From NCBI GenBank assembly GCA_004369085.1, contig ML210259.1, positions 32,741 through 96,740 on the forward strand: 64,000 nucleotides of DNA, in the 5' to 3' direction. The DNA is from Coprinopsis marcescibilis (taxonomy: Eukaryota > Basidiomycota > Agaricomycetes > Agaricales > Psathyrellaceae). Shown piece by piece: positions 11,096-24,674 of the stretch. The translations under genes and the position numbers were made by a program. The first letter of the stretch is position 1. Every line of letters begins with the position of its first letter. A model generated the notes under the pieces. It did not search any database. It saw only the letters and a list, made by a program, of their open reading frames with translations, and was not told the origin of the DNA.

Positions 11096-14015
11096 TTACC
11101 ACATCCCCACCTGCTGGTGCTGCTGGTGGTGATTATGAAGTTGGTGGTGCCCATGTCCATTCATCATCCCAAACATCGAGTCGATCTCGCCCATCGAATG
11201 GTCAACGCCACCGTCCTCCATCAGCTCCTCCTTGAAATTCGGCCCTCCCATGCCAGTCCTCACACCCCTCGCACGGCCGCGCTCAAAATCATCCTCTCCA
11301 CCAGCCTGCCCATTCGAATTGGCAGACTCATGCGTACCAGAACTCTCAGGACTCAAGCTCCCAGTCCCATTCACATTCACATTCCCTTCCCCACCCTTGT
11401 CAACCTCCATATCCTCTTCAGGCATAGACGGCAACCTCGGGGGCTTCGGCCTCGAAGACGACGACGAATGCTTATGGTGTCCCTTCCTCGCAACACCGCC
11501 CTTGATCGGAGCAGTGCCATTGTTGGCACTCGAATTACCACCACCACTGCCCACACTCGACAAAGTAGGGCTCGCCAAAAACTCATCATGAAGTACCATC
11601 TCCCCATCATTCCCCCCACCCAACCCCAGACTCATCGAATCATCCCCCTCCAGGCTGCCTTCATCATCGTCCAAAGACGACAATGCTTTCCGCATCTGTT
11701 CCAGCGAATCGTTTCGGCCGATGCCCCCATCAACATCTGGGGACTCGGACGAGAGAGGCTCGCCTCGGAATTTTCGTAGCTCCTGCTCCAGCTCGCGATT
11801 GCGTGCGCCTTGAGCAGTGACCAGCTGTTGGAGATACCTGTACAATACAAAAATGAGCCAGATGAATGCGAAAGACGAGACAAGCCACAAACCTAATATA
11901 CTCCACACTTTTCCTCAAAATCATACCCTTGTTGGCCTTGACGACGGCCGCCCCATCCACTCCGTTTACAGGAACACCATCGTCGTCCTTCTCCAGCTTG
12001 AGCGCAGGATCCTGAGGACCTTTTGGGACAAGCGCATCCTCCGTCAACGGCGGGGTAATCGACGCGCCGTTATCCTTCGCATTCGGCGGGCCTGCTCCAG
12101 ACGAAAAAAGATCTCATAAGCCACATAAATTACAGATCCTCAAATGATAATAAAAACTAACCTGTGCCGTCCAGCAAGCATTCCGGAATCAACGTCGCAA
12201 GCTCGCTGATCTTTTCGTTGATATTATCCCTGCGCCTCCTCTCTACAGCGTTATGACTCTCCCTTCTCCTCCTGCGTTTTTCGTTCGCAAGCAGCGCCTG
12301 CTTGTCGGCGACATGGGGCGTCGGGGCAGCGGGAGCGGCGATTGCACTCTGCTGCGCGCCAGATCCAGGCGCACTCCCGACAGACAGACCCATACCCATA
12401 TTCCCCATTCCATAGCTCGATCCCGCAGCAGGAACGCCACCCGCAGCAAGCGCAGTCATCCCATTAGGACCATTACTGCTCCCTAATCCGCCGCCCAAAA
12501 CGCTAGGCAAGCTTCCAGGACTCGCACCAGAGGGGCTTCCGTTGCTCCCAGAACCATTCACGTTCCCACTCCCAAATCCATACGAGGACTGGTAGGAGTG
12601 ATCGAGAGGCGATTTGGGTAACCCGCTGCCCGAGAGGTGGTGCTGGTGGTGGTGTGGGTGCGGGAGATGCTGTTCCAAAGGTGATTTCGGAAGCGAGTGT
12701 GCCATGTGGTGCAATGGGGGCAGATGGTGCGAAAGGTCAGAATTGGGCCCCGTAGAAGACTGCGGTGGAGGCGAGAGCGAGAACGGTCCATAGCCAGAGT
12801 GCGAGTGCGAGTGGTGGTGCGAAGGAAGCGAAGAATGTACAGATTGATGAGATCCAAGCGATTCTGGAGTGGGTAGATAGTCGGCGCTGTATGCGAAAAA
12901 GTCAGTATATGCGCAAAATTGGTGAATGTATGCACGCAAAAACGTGGTTGTATGCGCGAAACTTTGCAGAAAGGGCCGACTTACGAGTTTTGGTTTTGCC
13001 CCTGGCTCATGAACCAAGGATTTCCGTTGCTGGGATTGGCCCCTGCGCTCATCGGGCTCCCGACGATTCCGCCATGGGCCCCTCTCTGGCCACCACCGGG
13101 GATCAAGATTGCATGCGGTCTGCCGTGTAATGGAGGCGGACTGGTTCCGCTAATGCTGTTGCCCCTCCTTGTCCTGGTGGTCCTCGCGGGACCGACGCCT
13201 CCAGAATTGAGCGCGCTGAGCGCTGCCGACGGGTTCGAACCTGTGGCATTCGTCGATGATGGCGGTCTCGAGTGCGATCGTGGGCGACCGTTGGCTGGGA
13301 CCGATCCTGGCTGAGTGTGGCTCGGCGACGGTGTCTGCCTGGCAAAGCCATTGTGAGGGTTGTGGTAAGACGATGGAGGTGGATTTCCGCCTAGCTGTGG
13401 CGAGGAGGGTGTGAGAGGATTGTTTTCTGGCGGCGGCTCGTAGCGCATGGACGAGTTCAGGGCAGGCAAAGTCGAGTTGAAATGCGGCGGCGGATGGTTG
13501 TGATAGTCATGCAACGACGTCGACGGCGAGTGCAAAGAGCTCGGCTGGCTGCCTGTCCCGTTGTTGCCGCCGTTTGGTACGCCATTCGGATTGGTGTTTA
13601 CGGGGATTGGACTGGAGACATCGAAGATGTTGTGTGTGCGGTGGTAGCCATCATCGTAGGCGCCCCCGTTCCCTCCTCCTCCGCCGGCGCCAGCCCCAGT
13701 CCCACCTCCCCCTCCAGCGCCAGATTGCGTAGGCCCAGATGTCCGATCGCCCATCAACGACACGAGGTCGTCGTTGAAATCATGGCTGCCCTCGCCAGAG
13801 CCTGCAGGAGGCGGAAACTTGCGAAAGGCATCAGGCAGGAAGCTCTGTGGAAACAGATCGTTCATGTTGTTGCCTGACCCGTTCCCATTCGATCCTCCTG
13901 CATTGTTAGAGCCCGAGGTCCCTCCTGGCGGTGTGCCAGGCGAAGGCAGATGGAATCCCTCGACCCGGACCTGAGCTTTGTACGTCGTGGCTGGTGCCGC
14001 GCTGAAGAACGACAT
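11096..14015 (-). CDS. bHLH-leucine-zipper transcription factor (MiT/TFE- and USF-like basic region)
   Basis: Four exons: 14015..12985, 12886..12162, 12091..11893 and 11837..11096. Strong donors (GTAAGT, GTTAGT) and exact phase give 898 aa. The basic region at about 548-565 has the E-box-reading residues H555, E559 and R563 (SHNAVERRRRDNIN), which in this family contact CACGTG-type sites. Helix 1 ends in ELATLIPE. Helix 2 (about 640-655, KGMILRKSVEYI) follows only after a loop of some 50-60 residues, and it runs into a heptad segment (YLQQLVTAQ...LEQELRKF), a probable leucine zipper. The 540-residue N-terminus and the C-terminus are low-complexity Gly/Asn/Ser/Pro/His tracts, probably disordered activation regions. 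It should act in the nucleus as a dimer. Its target genes cannot be read from the sequence. Confidence 0.85.
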
Positions 14016-14032
14016 GGAGGCGCCTGGATATG

Positions 14033-14096
14033 TTTGTCGTTGTCGTTGTTGCGGTCGTGGTCGTCGTCGTCGTCGCTGTCGTTGTGGATCGTCGTA
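14033..14096. repeat. Trinucleotide simple repeat (GTC/GTT-rich)
   Basis: An imperfect run of gtc, gtt and gtg triplets lies about 20-80 bp upstream of the bHLH start codon, so it is probably in the 5' leader. On the mRNA strand it reads as GAC/AAC repeats. Such tracts change length easily. Confidence 0.7.
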
Positions 14097-14099
14097 GGC

Positions 14100-17000
14100 T
14101 AGTTCAAGCTAGACCTGTGGTGGCAAAATATGCCGCGGCGTCCGATATGTGTGGTGGATAAAAGAATCTCCCGGCTATGGCGCTTTGCCCCCTGTTCTGT
14201 GGGGAGATTGACGGCCGTTGGTATGCAAAGTGGCCGGATTGGAGTGTTTACAGCCGGTGTGGCTCGGCACGCCAATGTGGACCTGGAAATAGGGTCAGAA
14301 CAGGCTCTCGAGAGAGGAGTTGGGTAAAGCGACTGACGGTGGGTTATAAAGTTGGGAGGAGAAGGTGTTGATGGATGAGTCGATTGAGAAGGACTCGCCA
14401 GTCGAATCGGGGAATAATATCCAGAAAATAATTACATGTGCTGCGCCATCCTAATCGGAAAGAAGGGGGCGTGGCATTGCTTATTTTTATTTTCTGTCTC
14501 GGTTATCTCAACAGCGAATCGGATATCTATCGATGATAAGTCCCTTCAAGTTCCCATCAGTCATCTCCAAATCGGCGGCCCTCGCCACACAGTTTCCAAA
14601 TCCACTGTCCCGGGCCTTCACCAAGTCACCATCACCCGTCCTTCACACTCCTCTGACGCAATGCAATATCTTTATCTTTATTTATCAAACCCCCTCCCCG
14701 CTCTCATCCCGCCTGCAATTGCAATTTGGCGCGCGTTCCGGAACATTCCCCGCACCTTCCCCACATTCACCTATCCGCAAAAGGCAATTGCTTTGCATAT
14801 CTGATAATCGCCCCCTCTTCGGCTTCAGTTGCCCTCCTCACGACCTTCGCATGGCCTTGCCGAAAACTTTCCCTGCCCGTTTCAGCACAGAATTGAATCC
14901 ATGCCTCGATCTCTCCCGCCCACCCAGCCTTGCTCACCCGCAAACAATATATCTCCCTCGAAATGCACATCAACCGTAGATCTGAATCGCCCCCGTCGCT
15001 GCCGCCAATTTCACCAATTCCAAATGACCAGGTTCGAACTCCGTCATCACAGTTCTCGGGGTCCGTCCCTCTGAGAGTGAACGAACAGATCTTCGCAACA
15101 GGAACCCTCAGCATCCGAGTTTCATCGAGTCACCAAGTCTACATATCCGTACTTTGTCGCCCACTGTCACTCCGTTGTCTCCGAATTCTGTCAAACTACC
15201 TTCCCTCGCAGAACGTCACCAACCGATGTTGTAACCTCACAGACCCCCAAAGCAATCATAAGTGCTTCGGGGAATCAGGCCGACCGTCTTTCGTTCCTTG
15301 ATTTTCATTCACATATATATAGGCCTCTGCCCAGTTCCAGCCAGTTCCCCTCTCCAAGTATCCGGAGGCCTACACACCAACGCGGTACTCCTCGACATGA
15401 ATGTCACAGATCGCCAAGCACGCGCGATTCCAAATTCGTGAGTCAGAAGCAGGTTCTTCTCCCTAACATCCGGCCTTAATTGCAGCCTTGACTAAAACCC
15501 TACATAGCACCCCGGACAATGCCGAAATGCCAGCGACAAATGTATTCGTTGCGATCTCTTGTTGCAACTCGCTACAGAGTACAGAATACATACAACATGC
15601 TACATGCAGCACCACTTGAATCGTTGTGTAGCACAAACCCATTTATCTGTTCACTTGAATTCAACACCCAAAACGGCTTAACCCCGTTCCAAGCGAAAAG
15701 ACAGAGCCAAATCCAAATCCACATCAGAAACGCTTACATGAATACGGAATACGGTGCTACACGGCGACATTCATGAACACCGGCCTTGATGAGCAGGGAA
15801 GTACACATCCACAGTGTATTCCCTCAAATCGCCTCACTTAGTGAAACCCTGCCTCTTCCGAGTCCGATATGGACACCCTTGAAAGCCTATAAATTTCACA
15901 ACTATAAACACTCCACTCTCCTCCGTTAGCACCGCACAGACTCGTCGGGACCCGGACCTCTGCTGTCTCATTTTACGACTGGCAATCACCCTTGACATCT
16001 GTCTGTCCACCTTTAGTGCGCACGGATTAGCTCCAGCACCGCAAAACACCTGTATGCAGGACGGTTCCGTCCGGTTCCAAAATAAATCTCTTATGACTGT
16101 CTGACAAAGTTATGCTGCGGCTCACGGCTCGCGTACGCTCACGGCCGAAACTTGCCCTTTGCCTTTGCCTTATCCATATCCGCTCCAACAGTCCCTGAAA
16201 AAGGCAATGTAAAACTCAAAAAGCATGCCCATGCCACGCAAGACCTGGGTGTTTCTGTTTCCCTGACCAGATGCCACGCCCACCAACAGCCCGAGCATGA
16301 ACCATTAACCTATCCATTATCCCTTAGCCGATCCATTCAAACACAAGGGACCCAAAACCCATACCAGACAAGCTCTATTTATATCCAACGATGTACGTAC
16401 ATTACTTAAGTACCTCGTGTGTTTCTTCCGCGCTAGCACATACAGGGTCTAGTGCCTGACGAGGCACACCGCGTCCCTGGACCTCGAGTTTCCACTGTTC
16501 CACGCCAAACGGCAATACTTATCTTGAAGTACCTACCCCCACCAATCCCAGGCCGCCTCATCTCCCGAGCAACTCGACATACGTATACGCTGTAATCTCT
16601 CTATTGACGTCCCCACGTCAGTCAGTCCTTACTTATGTACTCAAGGTCATATCAGAAGTGTCCATTGAAGATGGTGGCAGCTCCACGTTCGCCACCCGAA
16701 TCTATTGGCTGAGGCTGTCAGAAATGATGTACATCCGAAATACGTACGTACAGATCGGAAACATACTTAATCTCTGGTAAAGCTATTGTCATCCATGAAT
16801 AGACTACTACATACATCCAGAGTAAGTGAGTAAGTAAGAACTTACTTACTCTTTCATTTCACTGACGAACCGTGGACGACATCGGCCCATCGGCCGGGGA
16901 GATGAACTCTCGCCATGAGTTACTTATTACTTTGGCTTATTGATTACATGGCAAGCGCAATCATGATGGCATATGTTTTCTGATACCGTTCGAAAGAAGT

Positions 17001-18140
17001 GCAAGGTTAGAGTTAAGGTTATCATTACGATTAAGATGATATCCATCTCCTCAACCTGTTCAAACCATCCGCTCAGTGAAGGCACTGCTCATCGCTACAC
17101 CCACAGCCCATAACCAAAGTAATTACTAAAATCGTACATATGTACGTTACGACCATAGCTTCAGCGAATAGAACACGGCGAACAATTACACATTCACGGC
17201 AGCCACCGACCTCGAGGCGAATGATTGATTCTGATCTTGACTCTGTACTCATTTATTTCAAATTGTACATATGGAAACTGAATACATACTTAGCGTCGCC
17301 GGTCGTTGATTATGCGGACCTATAAATACGCATACCCTGCCATCTCCACCAACGTCGCTCAAACGGCTTATCACTGAGCTAGCGCCTCACATCCGAATCA
17401 CTGCGCGAACATGATTGTTTTTTTTACCTGGCTGACACTCTCAAAAATATATAAAAGGTGCATGCAACCCGGACCCACCGTGTGTTAACCCTCGGGCATC
17501 GAGGCTACTTCCAATTAAATAGCAGGACCCTGTACAGTTCCGACCTTTACTCAATGGGCGTATGTATACCAACTTCAACAGACACACCAGCCCTCATAAA
17601 CAGGCAACTCAACTACCAAACATACTCAAGACCTTTATTTACCCGGACTCTCAATTTCATCTAAAATTTTCAAATACAATCACGCATCACAATCATGGTA
17701 CATACCCTCCGACTCGACAAGTACATTATGATTATGAGTCAACCAACGGCGCCTCCCGTTAACTCCTCGACCAAGTACGTATGCCTCCACCACTGGCCCC
17801 AGGGCCCACCTCCCATACCACACGAGGCAGATCTTACGACCCATCCCCACGACCTGTCACATCCAAACCCAGATTCCAACGGACAAAAAAGAATATGCAA
17901 CTCCCTGCCAACTCCCATCTCCATCCCCACCGCCCAGCCGCGCTCCCAATACTTACATGGTGATCATGCCCATAAGCAGACATGCTTCTCCCGACACTTA
18001 CGTTCAACGTTTGATTCCCAACCTGCAGTGGCGACACCTTGTCCGACACGTCCGAGTCCGTGTCCGATTCTAGCTGCGCAATCATTTGGACTTGTGGCGT
18101 GAAATGGACCTGTGAAGTCGTTTGGATGAGCCAACGGTGT
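14100..18140. other. Gene-poor 4-kb region upstream of the bHLH gene
   Basis: No open frame here has both a start and splice or motif support. The stretch 14500-15300 is pyrimidine-rich, as in fungal promoters and long 5' leaders. Between about 16390 and 16860 short tacgtac and ttacttac motifs recur. A TATA-like atatataaaagg lies at 17446-17458 without a supported gene after it. Confidence 0.5.
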
Positions 18141-18141
18141 C

Positions 18142-18549
18142 TCACAATCCACTTGACGAGCCTAGGTGCCCGATTTCGTAGGGGAGACAGATAGAGAACA
18201 CCGGCTCGTAAGGAACAATTAACGGTGCCGTCTCTTCAGACGTCCCAGCCCCAACAACCCAAGCCCTTCCCGCCAAGTACCACAATAAAGTCCAGAAGTC
18301 GCCAAGAGCAGAAAAGGCGCCAATGGCCCTTTGCTTCGTTGATGCAAGGTTGGCAGACAGTAATCGATCGACTTCCCCCAAGGCGTCCCAGCGGCATTGC
18401 CCGTGAGCTGACCGAGGGTGGCGAGGCTTCGTGCCTGTGGTCTTCCCGTTCTTGACGACGATCAGACGCTTCTCGCCGTCGGCATCGCGCTGGCTGCGGC
18501 TCGCAGATCTGGCCGACCTCGCTGACCTTAAAGTCGGCCCGGCCCTCAA
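18142..18549 (-). pseudogene. Possible remnant carrying a VVKNGKTTGT motif
   Basis: A minus frame of 135 codons contains DGEKRLIVVKNGKTTGT. A similar K-N/Y-G-x-T-T/S-x-x-T block occurs in a family of basidiomycete trypsin-like proteins, but the rest of that fold (catalytic Ser region, G-D-S-G) was not found here. Opposite-strand frames in 18511-19200 also look protein-like (LKVGPALKEHFQGWKS on plus, ALVDELAAYFELAVHR on plus), so strand and identity are unsure. Most likely a decayed gene region. Confidence 0.2.
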
Positions 18550-21500
18550 GGAGCACTTCCAGGGATGGAAGTCGGCCGAAGATATCTTGGAACAACCTAG
18601 CTAGCTGCCGCGAGCAAAATGCGATCACTCTGGCTGATCTCGCGGAGTGCAAGGCGGATGATGCAGAGGCGTCGTACCAAGGCGTCTGGAGTTGACCGTT
18701 CTGGATGTCATGGGCGACGACGATTGACAGAAATTGCCGCTGGGGAAGAGCTTTTGGGCCCCAGGCCTCGGCAACGGGCAGGGACAATCCACGACCTCGC
18801 ACTGGCAAGAATCCAAGCGCTCGTAGATGAGCTGGCGGCATACTTCGAGCTAGCGGTGCACCGGATGGTCACAGACAGAGCGGATCTCTCGCATAGCGCG
18901 TTGCGTGTCTAGGGCCAATGTGTGCAGTTCAGGGATTATCAGAGTCGTTGAAAGCTGCAGGGCAGGAGCTGGAGGGACGCGACTGGTGGCGGTTGAATCC
19001 GAGACGAGCGGGCGACCTTTGCTCACTTACTGCACTAGCTATGCAAGACACAGAAAGGTCGCCATGCAGCAAGACCGATGTAGATCCCACTGAGCTCGTT
19101 ACTCGAGAGATTTGCCGAATACAAGAGGTAAGCAAAGGATATAGGGAAAAATCGTGGACAGAAAATAGGGCAGCTCGAAACCCGCGCGACTCGGAAAAAT
19201 AATTTGCTTGGCCATGCTTGCTACCTGGTCCGAGCGTCTGACACACATGGCCACAACCCTAACAGGCAGCCCTACTTAGACCAGAACGAACTGCAAAACG
19301 TTGAAACAGGTTTACACCCAAGCTTACACACAGGCTACTTCAGTATTTAATTTTGGTTTCTCTCTTTGAAATATAAAATGAATTGTTCTCATTTTGTAGT
19401 TCTTGGTTCCTACTGGACCTTCAAACGAGTCCGAGTCAGCGCAATTACAAAAGTACGAGATCGGGTGCATGGCATCAGCGAGGAATTCAAGATCCGAGCT
19501 CGGTATAGAGCATTGAACGTATGGTGAAAATGAAGGATCGCGGTGGAGCTGCCGGCAAGCTGCAATCAGCGAAAGCCGACTGGGGAGGGGCTAGGTTAGT
19601 GAGATCAGCGCTCGAAGCCCGTGTTAGCGCTGACAATTGCGTCTCGGGATTCGGCTTTATCAACAGTGCAACCATACCCCTAATTTCATCGAATCTACCA
19701 TCGAACCCTGAATCACTTTTTTTCCATTCCAGAGCAATAAAAAGGTGGTGTAGACCCAGTGTGAGCGTATTATACTGCAATTGTATGTAACCACTGGTAA
19801 CTATCAGGCTGTCAGCTAATGTTAACGTTTCTTTCGATAACGTCGGATCCTATATGTGATTCTGCAGTCGAAATTGCTCCAATTAGGGGATTATGACACC
19901 GGTACCCGGTACGAGCTCTTGTCTTACGCAGTCGACTAGTGGAGGTAGGCAGGAGAAACGAGCGCTTCCGACAACCGCGCCGGGAAAATCAAAACAATAT
20001 CGGCCAGCTTGGAACTTGGGGAGTTTTACTTTTGGCTGATTGCCGATTGATTGGTGCCCGTGTAATATCTCAAAATGCGCCCTATTATATGGCTTGATGT
20101 TGAGAGTACTATCGCATAGCTACCTTTTGAGCCAGAAATCATCAAGAAACCCGGAGACAAAGTTTCAGGGCCCACCGTCATCTCCGGCTTACCACTCCAT
20201 CGAATGGAGCCACATCAATCACTCAATAATAACCAAGGAGCAGACCAAGTGAGTCAGGTACACACCACCCTCTGGTATATACATTTCGGGAGGTTGTGGT
20301 GCTAAAGTGGACCAAGGGACTTGGGAACTTGATCTCTCCATCTGATGATCCAATTTCCGATCTGGATACTGGAGCGAGCGGCTATACATTGTTCGAGCCT
20401 CATTTCCCGCTCAGGGTGCTTATAAACCACCTTCATCTCAGGTCGAAGGCATAACTATTTACCCGCATCCATCCACATACCCACACCACGGGCTATGTAG
20501 ATAAACGTGTTGTGGAGCGAGTAGACGCCTTTTTCCACACATCAGAGACCGAGTCGATAGTAACGGATGGCTTCTACATCGAGGTCAAATTACGCTCCTT
20601 AATCAGCCTTTAGAGACTCACCCTAATCTCTAGTATGTACTCTAGTATGTACTCAAAGCTATCAAAGGTTGGATTTCGATGTCGACTTGCGGCTTCTTTC
20701 GAATTTATGGCAAGTGTTCCGGAACCGCCGAAAACACACCCATCGAGCTCCCGTCTTTGAATGAAATGGTATCAAATGAGGGGATCAGGTCCCTTAGGCT
20801 ATTCAATAAAGCCCACCATATTGAAAAGCTAACATGGGCAAGAATCAAACAGGAATCAGTGGCTGCCGTACCTTTCCCGACAGTCCACTATAGCTTACAC
20901 ATCCGTGTCAGTGAAGTGAGGCTCCGAACTTGGTAGGCGATGTACGAATTAGGTGTGTCTGCCATAGCTAACCCGGAAGGAGCTCCGCCAGTCTCTCGAC
21001 TCGTTTAACCTCAAAGCTGCCAATGGTTTCAAGTTATTTATAGTTTTAGGTGGCTATCTAATCTATCCATCATAACGAGCGTCACCAAGCTTTTTCAAGT
21101 CTCGTTTAATTCAGTTACGGTGATTTGGACAGTGTGTGGGTGGAAGCAAGCCGGTATGTGCTTAGGTTAAGTACGGGGCTGTCGGTAATACCTACTTATC
21201 TAACTTTTGAATTTGTGTATATGCGGACAGGAAGGGTATCGGGGAATGTAGTCCTTTATCTGATTGCAGCAGGGGAAGACCTGAAACTCTTCAGCTGTAT
21301 CAGAGTAACCTACCTTCAGTAGAATGGATGGGGATTTCATCTGTGGTACATGGTATGAACAAGGCGCAGTAAATATAATCTTTATTTTATGCATCATACT
21401 CCTCGTCAAAAGCAACGGCACGGACATAGCAGAGGTTAAGCTTAAAGCATAGCAAACGATCCGGGCCTCAGGAATTCAATCTTTTCTCCGCCTTCATTAT

Positions 21501-24500
21501 CCTTCCATTCCACTCGGGCCGACTGACGGCAAGGATGACACAAAACGGCATCGACGTCGATGTAGATGCGATCGTATCCTCCACTTCATCAGAAAACGCA
21601 GCATCTCTTCGCTCGGACCACTCAATAAGCCTAACATAGAGACGCGACTTCTATTACCACTCTTAATCGTCTTCGACCGATCCAGATCCATCGAGCAACC
21701 AATACGCTTCGGATGGCGGCTCTCGGATAAATCTGAAAGAGAACATCCGCTCACAAACTAGCTTCAAACGACAAAGTTTGCGAACGGGCCACCTTAGCCG
21801 CAACAAATAACCCAACCGCAGCGACCCAACAAGGAAACTTGGGACACGGCCCTTCGCATCAGCCGAAGGTAAGTCATACCATTAAGGATAAGAAGACTGG
21901 CCCAGCCCAGGTCTCAGCTCATCACCATCATCTTCCGGTCCTTCATGGCCAGCCGACTCGGGAAATCAATAAACAGTTTGACAAATACCGTTCGACTGAA
22001 AGCTTGAATTCATAAATCTCACCCCCATTCATCTGACATCAGGTCTGCCTCGAGGCAGAACCTGTAGTTGTCCAATCAATGGTACATACATCACAAACAT
22101 CAAACAGGGTTTAATGTCCCATCTCCATTAGCCGCTTGAGCGCTACTCAACTCGCAGAGTCCCGCCCTTCTAGAAAGTATCCTTTGGTTTAGACCTCCAA
22201 CGCGAGTTGATATACACCTACGAAGCTACTGGTTTTAGCGCTTGCAGCCGTCAAGCCAGGACCCCACAGGACGGAGCCCATTATCCCATTCACGTACTCA
22301 CCACAAGCGAAATGAAGTCCACGACACCTCGCACGGAGACTTTCCTGGCTGCGATCGGTCCAAAGCCACAAGCTTCAGTAATGTCCATGCTTCGGTAATG
22401 TCCATTATGTTAGCCACGCCATCGGAAATACAGCGTTTACACACACCCAGACGCCGAACCTGGATCCTTGGAGTAAAGCGCCTCGAGGCTACCGCACTTC
22501 TCTTGCAGCGCTCGTATCATATATGGCTCTTGAATCAGAACCTCAAAATTCTGGGCACCGCGATGATCGTGATAGTGGCGTCCCGATGGAAGGAGCTGTA
22601 GCCTCTGAGTTCCAACCCCGGTTTCGATGATATCGCCAAGTTAAGCTCTGCTTCCTCCCGCCGATACCTAGGCACCGGAGAGCATCTGTCAATCTCATTA
22701 AGGTAATGGAAGAAAAGATCATGATGCTGCACCGGGCTTCGTGAGCATACACGCTTCAGGATAGATGAATGGCCTCTCGATCGCCCCCTTTCTACGCTTT
22801 ACGTTGGGAGTAAAGGAGAACAAGAAGGATGATCACAACGCAGGGAACGATGACGCTGCATCTGCAATTCTCTCCTCAGCCCCTGTCCACGACGTTCTCG
22901 GCGCCATCTAGAAACGACGGCTACTGTGAAGAGAACAGAACTGGCGATCCTCGATCCAGACTCCAGAGCCAGGAAATCAGAGCCTCGCAAACGTGGTTCT
23001 CGCGTGAGTTCAGTCCCTAGATCCCTCCATGTGTAGATGCGTACATTCGGGCACCCACAAACAGGCCCAGGGAACGAGCGATCAGGCAGGAATGACGTGC
23101 GGCCTGACTTCGGGAACGTGGTCCACCCTAATTAAGCAAACTCGCATTCCTGGCATCGTCAGGAAGGCATTAAGTTGATACATACGCCCATATTGCGTAG
23201 ACATTTAAACCGAAGACAAAGCGGACTGACTGATGACTCGGATGACGCACTTGAAACATAAGAATGTCTAGATCATCAGCGACCTCCTCGAGAAGTAGCA
23301 TGGTGCATCACTTACCATCATCAGCCATCCAAACCAGCTGGAAGAGCTCGATCCAAGCTCCAAGTTCCATTCTCGACAGAATTGTTACTGCACCCTGAGA
23401 ACCCGTTTATGACATCCTTTTCGATCCTTCATTCTTCCCCGCCAATTCTCAACGGACTCACCCCATGCGATTCACACTCTACTAGGTCTGACTTCCCTGT
23501 TCACACTTTCCCACCCACGCATATGGCTTGAAGTCGTGAACGTGGTGCGGGAAGGTCGGTGTTTAGCCTTCATTAAATAGAATCAAGTCACAGTACCTTG
23601 TAAACCGGAACATTGGACGATCTAAACTGTGCAATTAGCACCCCAGGCTCTTGCCACGCGGTCAGATCGCCATAGACCGCTACAGAATCCAAAAGCTAAT
23701 CAGTGCGCAGCTCCCATGAGAGCAATATTCGAACCTGCTAAAACACACGCACCGAACACAAAACATATCTCTGCCCATCCTCGCCGAAAGAGTAGAGATG
23801 GTTTCCTATTTGAAACGCTTGGCACCTTCAGGCTGTCAAATTAATCATCACTCTTTGACAGGCAGCATCGAAATAACCCATAGTGCTTACCTTGCACAAC
23901 GGAGATTGTGAAGATCATCCAATTGGTATTGACGGTCTCCTTCGCAGTATCACCCTTTGTGAACGTCGTGCGCGGCATTTCGACAGGCCAGCATCATCAT
24001 CGAGAGTACGCATGGCTGGGTCAACACTTAATTATCCATCAGCACATCGAATATCCGTGCAACAGGGAACAGAAATGACCAGGGAAGAATGGAAACTCAC
24101 TTTGGCGCGAAATCACCAAGCGGGCATCTCGGTGATGTTGATCTCCGAGACCCCGGGTTGCCGGGTTGAGTAGGGTCGACCGTTGCTACAGGCCAATTGC
24201 AGTCTAATAGGTTGGTGACATCTGGTGCATAAAACGTTAAGGTCAGTGAGCAGTGGAAGTGAAACAAAGAATCCCAGATGAGGGCCCCAGGCGGGGCCAG
24301 GCGGGACGAGACCAGGGTATTGGACGCACCACAGAGAAATGTCTGAACCAATCCCTGCAGCTTCTCCAAGGCTCGAGCCACCATACGCCCGACTCAGTCA
24401 ATAAGACCCTCACCACAAAACCCTTGGATCCAGCCAGCGATTGGCCCGCCACCAGCCAGTCGGACAGCGTCCACCCCGTCGCGTACACGTTGCGTCACCA

Positions 24501-24674
24501 GCCCATAATTGTGGACAGGCGTGACAATGCAAGTCGAAGAAGGACGGACAGTGGGACACGCATGTTATTAGGTTGATTGAAGTACAAGTTATGCAATATC
24601 CATGAACAAGACAAATTAAGGATACCATTCCATTATGCGACCTTCGTGTTTCCTCCAAACGGCATCGGGCAAGC
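18550..24674. other. Gene-poor 6-kb region
   Basis: Many short frames occur on both strands, none with a recognisable domain or a convincing set of introns. The protein-like plus frame at 18619-18909 and the frame at 18918-19202 (LSESLKAAGQELEGRDWW) may be exon relics. From 19300 to 24600 nothing is supported. Together with 14.1-18.1 kb it forms the emptiest part of the window. Confidence 0.5.

Noticed and set aside
11117..11779. 220-codon open frame on the plus strand
   Set aside because: It is antisense to the last bHLH exon; its Arg/Thr/His-rich composition mirrors the low-complexity coding strand.
13231..13245. gggttcgaacc resembling a tRNA T-loop
   Set aside because: It lies in the bHLH coding exon and no acceptor stem or anticodon arm can be drawn around it; no tRNA was supported anywhere.
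13482..13877. 131-codon plus frame rich in Arg/Val
   Set aside because: Shadow of the Gly/Pro-rich first bHLH exon on the opposite strand.
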